Assembly: GCA_934255435.1 (NCBI GenBank)
Contig: CAKQNZ010000132.1
Coordinates: 1 to 5,561 of the forward strand
Source: an uncultured Clostridia bacterium
GTDB lineage: Bacteria; Bacillota; Clostridia; Peptostreptococcales; Anaerovoracaceae
Length of the DNA: 5,561 nt
Direction: 5' to 3'
The position numbers were made by a program, and so were the translations under genes. The notes beneath the pieces were generated by a model that had not been told where the DNA came from, did no database searches, and saw only the letters and a program-made list of their open reading frames with translations. The first letter of the stretch is position 1. Each line of letters starts with the position of its first letter. Shown here in pieces: positions 1-5,561 of this stretch.

Positions 1-1
1 A

Positions 2-1381
2 GGATTTATGACATGGGAAGGATACAACTACGAGGATGCTATCATCCTTAATGAAAGACTCATAATGGAAGATGTACTGACATCTATCCATATAGAAAAA
101 TACGAAGCAGAAGCAAGAGATACAAAGCTTGGGCCTGAAGAGATCACAAGAGACATACCTAATGTTGGAGAAGATGCTCTGAAGGATCTTGACGAAGAAG
201 GTATCATAAGAAAAGGTGCTGAAGTCAACTCATCTGATATACTTGTCGGAAAGGTGACTCCTAAAGGAGAGACAGAGCTTACTGCTGAAGAAAGACTCCT
301 CAGAGCTATTTTCGGAGAAAAGGCCAGAGAAGTCAGAGACACTTCGCTCAGAGTGCCTCATGGAGAAACCGGTATAGTAGTGGATGTAAAGATCTTTTCA
401 AGAGAAAACGGAGATGAGCTGCCACCGGGAGTAAATAAACTTGTAAGATGCTATATTGCGACCAAGAGAAAGATACAGGTCGGCGACAAGATGGCGGGAA
501 GACACGGTAACAAGGGTGTTATTTCAAGGATACTTCCTGAAGAAGATATGCCATTCATGGAGAATGGTCAGCCTCTTCAGGTAATGCTGAACCCTCTTGG
601 TGTACCTTCCCGAATGAATGTAGGACAGGTACTTGAAGTACACCTGGGTCTTGCTGCGAAGAGCAAGGACTGGTATATAGCAACGCCTGTATTCGATGGT
701 GCAAATGAGAAGGATATAATACAGCTTCTGAAAGAAACAGGATACGACGGAAGTGGCAAGCTGAAACTCAGAGACGGACGTACAGGCGATTATTTCGATA
801 ATCCGGTAACTGTAGGATATATGTATATGCTCAAGCTGCATCACCTTGTAGATGACAAGATACATGCCAGAAGTACCGGTCCGTACTCACTTGTAACGCA
901 GCAGCCTCTCGGTGGTAAAGCACAGTTCGGCGGACAGCGTTTCGGAGAGATGGAAGTATGGGCACTGGAAGCATACGGTGCAGCATATACACTTCAGGAG
1001 ATACTGACAGTGAAATCCGACGATATAGTAGGTCGTGTCAAGACTTATGAAGCTATTGTAAAGGGCGAAAACATACCTGAACCGGGTATACCTGAATCAT
1101 TCAAGGTTCTTATAAAGGAAATGCAGAGCTTGTGTCTCGATGTCAAGGTGCTTACTGAAGACAATGAGGAAATCGAGATAAAAGACTCAAGCGAGATCGA
1201 AGACATACCGGCTATAGAAGATATGGTAGACGGAGAAGTCGATGATGATGCTGACGATGAGGGTGAATTTGTGATCGTTGAGGATGATGTCGATGATGAT
1301 GATGATGAGATCTTCGATGATTCTTTCGATGATGATGAAGAAACTGCAGCAGATCCGGTTGGCCGTACTGAAGAAATATAG
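2..1381 (+). CDS. rpoB: RNA polymerase beta subunit, C-terminal part (partial, 5' end outside window)
   Basis: Beta subunit of DNA-dependent RNA polymerase, which builds half of the active-site cleft. About 459 codons are present; the reading frame is open to the left edge (Gly-Phe precede the first Met at 8), so that Met is internal and not the start. Numbering from that Met, one sees GYNYEDA near residue 5 (the acidic pair equivalent to E. coli E813/D814), [15 protein letters not shown] near 97, and [15 protein letters not shown] near 159, with Lys161 and Lys169 matching E. coli K1065 and K1073 at the active centre. [14 protein letters not shown] and [21 protein letters not shown] follow; the latter is the C-terminal clamp-contacting region. 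The large insertion E. coli has before the [12 protein letters not shown] region is absent. Residues 384-457 form a tail with 39 Asp/Glu out of 74, and only one Lys and one Arg. The gene ends in TAG, 17 bases before rpoC, with which it is surely co-transcribed. The rifampicin-resistance region lies upstream, outside the window. Confidence 0.98.
   Translation, partial: GFMTWEGYNYEDAIILNERLIMEDVLTSIHIEKYEAEARDTKLGPEEITRDIPNVGEDALKDLDEEGIIRKGAEVNSSDILVGKVTPKGETELTAEERLLRAIFGEKAREVRDTSLRVPHGETGIVVDVKIFSRENGDELPPGVNKLVRCYIATKRKIQVGDKMAGRHGNKGVISRILPEEDMPFMENGQPLQVMLNPLGVPSRMNVGQVLEVHLGLAAKSKDWYIATPVFDGANEKDIIQLLKETGYDGSGKLKLRDGRTGDYFDNPVTVGYMYMLKLHHLVDDKIHARSTGPYSLVTQQPLGGKAQFGGQRFGEMEVWALEAYGAAYTLQEILTVKSDDIVGRVKTYEAIVKGENIPEPGIPESFKVLIKEMQSLCLDVKVLTEDNEEIEIKDSSEIEDIPAIEDMVDGEVDDDADDEGEFVIVEDDVDDDDDEIFDDSFDDDEETAADPVGRTEEI
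1241..1342 (+). repeat. GAT-rich trinucleotide tract in the rpoB 3' end
   Basis: This in-frame stretch is dominated by GAT (Asp) codons: three in a row at 1241-1249, five in a row at 1292-1306, and three in a row at 1328-1336, with GAC, GAG and GAA codons between. It encodes the most acidic part of the beta tail. It is an imperfect triplet repeat, so gain or loss of a unit would keep the frame. It lies in a part of the protein with no known catalytic role. Whether it varies between strains cannot be judged from one sequence. Confidence 0.8.
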
Positions 1382-1382
1382 G

Positions 1383-1390
1383 AAAGGGGA
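1383..1390 (+). promoter_or_regulatory. Ribosome binding site of rpoC
   Basis: AAAGGGGA lies 8 bases before the ATG at 1399 and begins just after the rpoB stop codon. It supports the ATG at 1399 as the rpoC start; the ATG at 1403 is out of frame. No promoter or terminator fits in the 17-base gap, so rpoC relies on the rpoB transcript. Confidence 0.85.
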
Positions 1391-1398
1391 AGTGACCA

Positions 1399-4300
1399 AT
1401 GAATGATAATAATTATGAACTCAATAATTTTGAATCTCTGCAGATAGGGCTGGCTTCTACTGAGAAGATACTCGAATGGTCCTATGGCGAGGTTACGAAA
1501 CCTGAAACTATCAACTACAGGACACTGAAACCTGAAAAAGACGGCCTTTTCTGTGAGAGGATCTTCGGACCTACCAAGGACTGGGAGTGCCACTGCGGTA
1601 AATACAAGAGGATAAGATACAAAGGTATCATCTGTGATAAATGCGGAGTAGAGGTTACAAAGGCAAAAGTAAGAAGAGAGAGAATGGGTCATATAAAGCT
1701 GGCTTCGCCGGTATCCCATATATGGTACTTCAAAGGGATACCATCAAGGATGGGACTCGTTCTCGACATTTCACCGAGAACTCTGGAAAAAGTACTTTAC
1801 TTTGCTAATTTCATAGTTACAGATCCGGGAAACACGGATTTCGGATATAAAGAGATACTTACTGAAACACAGTACAGAGAAGCGAAAGATAATCCGAACA
1901 ATAAATTCAAGGCTGGAATGGGCGCAGAAGCAGTCAAGGAACTGCTGGCACAGATAGATCTTGATGCACTTTCCGATGAACTCAGAGAAAAACTGAGAAC
2001 TGCAACAGGTCAGAAAAAGATCAGGATCGTAAGACGTATGGAGGTCATCGAAGCACTTCGTGTATCAGGAAACAGACCTGAATGGATGGTACTTGATGTC
2101 ATCCCGGTCATCCCGCCGGATCTCAGACCTATGGTGCAGCTGGATGGCGGAAGGTTTGCGACGTCAGACCTGAACGATCTTTACAGACGTGTTATAAACA
2201 GAAACAACAGACTCAACAGACTTCTTGAATTGGGAGCTCCTGACATAATCGTCAGAAATGAAAAGAGAATGCTCCAGGAAGCTGTTGATGCGCTCATAGA
2301 TAACGGAAGAAGAGGCAGACCGGTAACCGGTCCGGGATCAAGACCGCTGAAGTCTCTTTCAGATATGCTGAAGGGTAAACAGGGAAGATTCAGACAGAAT
2401 CTCCTCGGTAAGCGTGTAGACTACTCAGGACGTTCCGTAATCGTAGTAGGACCTGAACTCAAGTTCTATCAGTGCGGACTTCCTAAGAAGATGGCACTTG
2501 AACTGTTCAAGCCTTTCATCATGAAAAAGCTGGTGGAAAACGGCAATGCACATAACATCAAGAGTGCCAAGAGGATGGTCGAAAAAGTCAGACCTGAAGT
2601 ATGGGACGTTCTTGAAGGCGTTATAAAGGAGCATCCGGTAATGCTCAACCGTGCCCCGACCCTGCACAGACTGGGTATACAGGCGTTCGAACCAGTACTT
2701 GTTGAAGGTAAGGCTATAAAGCTTCACCCGCTGGTCTGTACAGCCTTCAATGCCGACTTCGACGGAGACCAGATGGCGGTGCATGTACCTCTTTCAGTAG
2801 AGGCTCAGGCAGAGGCGAGGTTCCTCATGCTTTCAGTAAATAATATACTGGCACCTAAGGATGGTTCGCCAATAACGACTCCTACACAGGATATGATACT
2901 GGGAAGCTACTATCTCACACATCCCGGACAGGAAGAAGGCAGAAGGAATTCAGCAGCTGAAAAAGGCGACGGAAAGGTCTTCACTGATATGTCAGAAATG
3001 CTTATGGCATACCAGACAGGTATGGTGGGACTTCATGCCAGAGTAAAGGTCAGAAGGTACGCAGACGAGTTTGATGAGAGAGGCAAGCTGGTAGAATCGA
3101 CAGTTGGCCGTTTCATCTTCAATGAAAACATACCTCAGGACCTGGGATATGTAGAAGACAGAGAAGCCGATCCATATTCACTGGAGATAGATTTCCTCTG
3201 TGATAAAAAGAAACTGGGACAGATCATCGACAGATGCTATCGTGTGCACGGCAACACAGAAACAGCAGTTATGCTGGACTATATAAAAGACATGGGATTC
3301 CATTTCTCTACTATAGCTGCTATAACTATCAGTATTTCCGATATGGAGATACCGGAAGCAAAACAGCATATCATAGATGAATCACAGAAACTCGTAGATA
3401 AATACGAAATGGCATACAGAAGGGGTCTCGTATCAGACAAGGAAAGATATGAGAAAGTAATCGAAGTATGGAACAAAACTACAGATGATGTTGCAGATGC
3501 ACTGATGGATTCACTGGATTCACTCAACAATCTGTTCATCATGGCACATTCCGGAGCGAGAGGTAGTAAAAACCAGATAAGACAGATCGGTGGTATGCGT
3601 GGACTCATGGCTAACGCTACAGGTAAGACTATCGAGATCCCTATCAAGGCAAACTTCCGTGAAGGCCTGTCAGTACTGGAATACTTCATATCAACAAACG
3701 GTGCAAGAAAAGGTCTTGCCGATACAGCACTGAGAACAGCCGACTCGGGATACCTGACAAGAAGACTCGTAGATGTATCTCATAATGTCATCGTCAGAGA
3801 AGATGACTGCGGTACAGATGAAGGTATCGAGGTAAAAGCATTTACCGACGGCAAGGAGGTTATCGAAAAGCTGAAAGACCGTATCATCGGAAGAACAGCG
3901 CTTACAGATATACTCAATCCTGAAACTGGCAGGCTGATCGTTGAACAGGACTGTGAGATAAGTGAAGATGCAGCATCAGAAATCGAAGCTGCAGGAATAG
4001 AGTCCGTTGCTATCCGCTCGGTAATGACATGCCACAGCAGGACCGGCGTATGCGCCAAGTGCTACGGCAGGAACCTGGCAACAGGAGAAAGCGTCAATAT
4101 CGGTGAAGCAGTCGGCATAACAGCAGCACAGTCCATCGGTGAACCGGGTACACAGCTCACGATGAGAACTTTCCATACAGGCGGTGTAGCAGGTTCCGAT
4201 ATCACACACGGTCTTCCGAGAGTCGAAGAGCTTTTCGAAGCAAGGAAACCTAAAGGTATCGCAGAGATCTGTGAAGCTGATGGTACAGTAGTTGCGATAG

Positions 4301-5106
4301 AGCCTACTATGGACAACAAGACAATAGTCAAGATCAGAGGTGAAGAGGAACGCACATATGAGATACCGTACGGTGCAAGGATCTGCGTCGAAGAGGGCGA
4401 TTACGTTCTTGCCGGAGACAATATCACAAGAGGTCCTCTGGATCCTAAGGATATACTCAGACTCAACGGTGTTGAAGGTGTATACCAGTACCTGCTCAAG
4501 GAAGTACAGCGTGTATACAAGCAGCAGGGTGTAGACATCAACGATAAACACGTTGAAGTCATCGTAGGTCAGATGCTTTCGAAGCTCAAGGTCAACGATC
4601 CGGGAGATACAGATCTTCTTCCTGGAGGACAGTACAGCAAGTTCGAGATCGAAGAAGCCAACGCCAGAGCAGTTGCAGAGGGCGGAGAGCCGGCAGAGGC
4701 AGAAAGACTTCTGCTTGGTATCACAAAAGCTTCCCTTGCTACGAATTCGTTCCTGTCGGCAGCATCTTTCCAGGAAACAACGAGAGTACTCACAGATGCG
4801 GCCATCAAAGGAAAGAATGACAAACTTCAGGGACTCAAGGAAAACGTTATCATCGGTAAGCTGATACCGGCTGGTACAGGAATGAAAAAGTACAGAGGCA
4901 TCAGTCTCGACTACGGCGTGAATACGGCACTGATTGAAGCATACAGAGAGATGCAGCGTGAAATGGAGCTTGAAGCTGAAGAAGCCGAAGATGATGAGAA
5001 CATGGAAGATGTAGTACCTGTTATGGGCACAGGCGATGACCTTGCAGCAGCAGAGGAATACGCATCAGAGATCGGTGCAGGTTCTGAATTTGAGGAACTT
5101 GAATGA
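1399..5106 (+). CDS. rpoC: RNA polymerase beta' subunit (complete)
   Basis: Largest subunit of RNA polymerase; it carries the catalytic magnesium site, clamp, bridge helix and trigger loop. The 1235-residue protein shows, in order: the N-terminal zinc site (Cys64, Cys66, Cys79, Cys82); the [16 protein letters not shown] coiled coil from about residue 257, the main sigma-binding surface; the [21 protein letters not shown] switch/lid segment from about 326; [12 protein letters not shown] at 451-462, whose Asp453, Asp455 and Asp457 hold the catalytic Mg2+; the bridge helix around 765-795 ([22 protein letters not shown]); the second zinc site (Cys804, Cys878, Cys885, Cys888); and the trigger loop [15 protein letters not shown] at 915-929 with Met922 and His926. 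The trigger loop continues directly into [24 protein letters not shown], so the large insertion of E. coli beta' is missing, as in Firmicutes. The protein is somewhat longer than B. subtilis beta' (about 1200), at least partly because of an acidic tail (1185-1235, 20 of 51 residues Asp/Glu). The start is fixed by the Shine-Dalgarno 8 bases upstream and by alignment of [12 protein letters not shown] with the family N-terminus. The gene ends in TGA. All key catalytic and zinc residues are intact. Confidence 0.99.
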   Translation: MNDNNYELNNFESLQIGLASTEKILEWSYGEVTKPETINYRTLKPEKDGLFCERIFGPTKDWECHCGKYKRIRYKGIICDKCGVEVTKAKVRRERMGHIKLASPVSHIWYFKGIPSRMGLVLDISPRTLEKVLYFANFIVTDPGNTDFGYKEILTETQYREAKDNPNNKFKAGMGAEAVKELLAQIDLDALSDELREKLRTATGQKKIRIVRRMEVIEALRVSGNRPEWMVLDVIPVIPPDLRPMVQLDGGRFATSDLNDLYRRVINRNNRLNRLLELGAPDIIVRNEKRMLQEAVDALIDNGRRGRPVTGPGSRPLKSLSDMLKGKQGRFRQNLLGKRVDYSGRSVIVVGPELKFYQCGLPKKMALELFKPFIMKKLVENGNAHNIKSAKRMVEKVRPEVWDVLEGVIKEHPVMLNRAPTLHRLGIQAFEPVLVEGKAIKLHPLVCTAFNADFDGDQMAVHVPLSVEAQAEARFLMLSVNNILAPKDGSPITTPTQDMILGSYYLTHPGQEEGRRNSAAEKGDGKVFTDMSEMLMAYQTGMVGLHARVKVRRYADEFDERGKLVESTVGRFIFNENIPQDLGYVEDREADPYSLEIDFLCDKKKLGQIIDRCYRVHGNTETAVMLDYIKDMGFHFSTIAAITISISDMEIPEAKQHIIDESQKLVDKYEMAYRRGLVSDKERYEKVIEVWNKTTDDVADALMDSLDSLNNLFIMAHSGARGSKNQIRQIGGMRGLMANATGKTIEIPIKANFREGLSVLEYFISTNGARKGLADTALRTADSGYLTRRLVDVSHNVIVREDDCGTDEGIEVKAFTDGKEVIEKLKDRIIGRTALTDILNPETGRLIVEQDCEISEDAASEIEAAGIESVAIRSVMTCHSRTGVCAKCYGRNLATGESVNIGEAVGITAAQSIGEPGTQLTMRTFHTGGVAGSDITHGLPRVEELFEARKPKGIAEICEADGTVVAIEPTMDNKTIVKIRGEEERTYEIPYGARICVEEGDYVLAGDNITRGPLDPKDILRLNGVEGVYQYLLKEVQRVYKQQGVDINDKHVEVIVGQMLSKLKVNDPGDTDLLPGGQYSKFEIEEANARAVAEGGEPAEAERLLLGITKASLATNSFLSAASFQETTRVLTDAAIKGKNDKLQGLKENVIIGKLIPAGTGMKKYRGISLDYGVNTALIEAYREMQREMELEAEEAEDDENMEDVVPVMGTGDDLAAAEEYASEIGAGSEFEELE

Positions 5107-5112
5107 TATATA

Positions 5113-5142
5113 TTGACATCATAATAAAAAATATGATAAAAT
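5113..5142 (+). promoter_or_regulatory. Predicted sigma-A-type promoter for rpsL and downstream genes
   Basis: A perfect -35 box TTGACA (5113-5118) is followed after 18 bases by TAAAAT (5137-5142), five of six matches to TATAAT. The -10 is preceded by TGA, giving an extended -10 (TG at 5134-5135). The spacer is very A/T-rich. Transcription would start near 5149-5151. The -35 box begins only 7 bases after the rpoC stop codon. The other possible -10, TATGAT at 5132-5137, leaves a spacer of only 13 bases and is less likely. This is a prediction from sequence, not a mapped start. Confidence 0.75.
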
Positions 5143-5146
5143 AATT

Positions 5147-5180
5147 TTTAGCTTTGGGCTTTAATGAGTTCAAAGCTAAA
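5147..5180 (+). promoter_or_regulatory. Inverted repeat / 5'-leader hairpin before rpsL
   Basis: TTTAGCTTTG (5147-5156) and CAAAGCTAAA (5171-5180) are a perfect 10-base inverted repeat. In RNA the stem can extend inward to 14 pairs through two G-U pairs, a C-G and a U-A (5157-5160 with 5167-5170), closing on the 6-base loop TTAATG (5161-5166). No T run follows (the next bases are CTTGTGAAG), so it is not a standard intrinsic terminator. If the promoter at 5113-5142 is right, the transcript begins at or just inside the 5' arm, so the hairpin would sit at the extreme 5' end of the mRNA. There it could protect against 5'-end-dependent decay. It could instead be a DNA operator over the start site. 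Structure is seen; function is inferred. Confidence 0.65.
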
Positions 5181-5190
5181 CTTGTGAAGA

Positions 5191-5196
5191 AAGGAG
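5191..5196 (+). promoter_or_regulatory. Ribosome binding site of rpsL
   Basis: AAGGAG lies 7 bases before the ATG at 5204, a near-ideal Shine-Dalgarno sequence and spacing. It fixes the rpsL start, which also matches the conserved MPTINQL N-terminus. It begins 10 bases after the leader hairpin ends, so that hairpin should not hide it. Confidence 0.9.
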
Positions 5197-5203
5197 AAAA
5201 AGG

Positions 5204-5561
5204 ATGCCTACAATTAACCAATTAGTACGTCAGGGCAGAACAAGCAGTGAAAAGAAGTCAACGGCTCCAGCTCTCAACAAGGGAATGAACTCCCTCAAAA
5301 GAGTTGCTACAGATGTCAACTCACCGCAGAAGAGAGGCGTTTGTACTTCAGTAAAGACAGTTACTCCTAAGAAGCCTAACTCGGCTTTGAGAAAAGTAGC
5401 CAGAGTTCGTCTTACTAACGGTATCGAAGTAACAGCATATATCCCTGGAATCGGCCATAACCTCCAGGAGCACAGTGTTGTACTCATCAGAGGCGGAAGA
5501 GTTAAAGACCTTCCAGGTGTAAGATACCACATCGTAAGAGGTACTCTTGATGCTGCAGGTG
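5204..5561 (+). CDS. rpsL: 30S ribosomal protein S12 (partial, 3' end outside window)
   Basis: S12 sits at the interface side of the small ribosomal subunit and takes part in tRNA decoding and accuracy. The first 119 residues are present, beginning [12 protein letters not shown]. They include [11 protein letters not shown] (40-50), [11 protein letters not shown] (54-64), [43 protein letters not shown] (77-119). Only the basic C-terminal end, roughly 20 residues, should be missing. The stretch between the N-terminus and SPQKRGVC is longer than in E. coli by about 13 residues, the usual Gram-positive form. Lys56 and Lys101 match E. coli Lys43 and Lys88 (counting Met), the classic streptomycin-resistance positions, and both are wild type. 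Asp102 matches the Asp that some bacteria methylthiolate through RimO. In relatives such as B. subtilis, rpsG, fusA and tuf follow in the same operon; that is expected here but lies outside the window. Confidence 0.98.
   Translation, partial: MPTINQLVRQGRTSSEKKSTAPALNKGMNSLKRVATDVNSPQKRGVCTSVKTVTPKKPNSALRKVARVRLTNGIEVTAYIPGIGHNLQEHSVVLIRGGRVKDLPGVRYHIVRGTLDAAG

Noticed and set aside
1045..1719. Long minus-strand open frame opposite the rpoB end and rpoC start (224 codons, Ser-rich)
   Set aside because: It is a shadow of the GAT-rich tail: GAT read in reverse gives ATC, TCA or CAT codons, which explains the Ser- and Ile-rich runs and lack of stops. It has no family resemblance and crosses two well-supported genes.
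2318..2332. Short palindrome GACCGGT-A-ACCGGTC within rpoC
   Set aside because: It encodes the conserved RPVTGPG segment of beta'; a one-base centre cannot form a stable hairpin, and the match is explained by the protein constraint.
4340..4534. Plus-strand 64-codon frame inside rpoC
   Set aside because: It overlaps the conserved beta' C-terminal region in another frame and its product looks like no known protein.
3279..4551. Several minus-strand open frames inside rpoC
   Set aside because: They lie fully within conserved rpoC sequence, show no recognisable domains, and reflect codon bias in the real gene.
5132..5137. TATGAT as the -10 box of the rpsL promoter
   Set aside because: It would leave only 13 bases to the TTGACA box, too short for sigma-A; TAAAAT at 5137-5142 with an 18-base spacer and TG extension fits better.
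5147..5180. The hairpin as an intrinsic terminator for rpoBC
   Set aside because: No T run follows the 3' arm on the + strand, and the promoter for the next gene lies upstream of the hairpin, so a terminator here would block rpsL.

Overview
This window is a stretch of the core transcription and translation (beta-str) operon of a bacterium. In order, all on the + strand, it holds the 3' part of rpoB (RNA polymerase beta), a complete rpoC (beta'), and the 5' part of rpsL (ribosomal protein S12). The genes fill almost the whole window: 17 bases separate rpoB from rpoC, and 97 bases separate rpoC from rpsL.

The organism is most likely a Gram-positive Firmicute, probably a member of the Clostridia. 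Three things support this. Beta lacks the large insertion found in E. coli beta between the VKIFSR-like segment and the KLVR-like segment. Beta' lacks the large insertion that E. coli carries directly after the trigger loop. S12 has the longer N-terminal region (PALNKGMNS...SPQKRGVC) typical of Gram-positives. The purine-rich Shine-Dalgarno sites, heavy use of AGA for Arg and frequent ATA for Ile fit as well. Base composition looks like the mid-40s % GC, estimated by eye from a few lines. Genus cannot be decided from what is visible.

Region by region: positions 2-1381 encode the catalytic-centre half, clamp-side C-terminus and a strikingly acidic tail of beta, partly encoded by runs of GAT codons. 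Positions 1399-5106 encode a full 1235-residue beta' with both zinc sites, the NADFDGDQ catalytic motif, bridge helix, trigger loop and an acidic C-terminal extension. Positions 5107-5203 are non-coding. They carry a good sigma-A-type promoter that starts only 7 bases after the rpoC stop, then a strong inverted repeat over the predicted transcript start, then a strong ribosome binding site. Positions 5204-5561 encode the first 119 residues of S12; the gene runs off the edge.

Beta and beta' together form the RNA polymerase catalytic core, and S12 is part of the decoding centre of the 30S subunit. The layout suggests that rpsL and the genes after it can be transcribed both by read-through from rpoBC and from their own promoter. 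I see no mobile element, CRISPR array, RNA gene or unknown gene here. The points worth a second look are the acidic tails, the GAT repeat, and the promoter plus hairpin ahead of rpsL. I do not see evidence for a new biological system.
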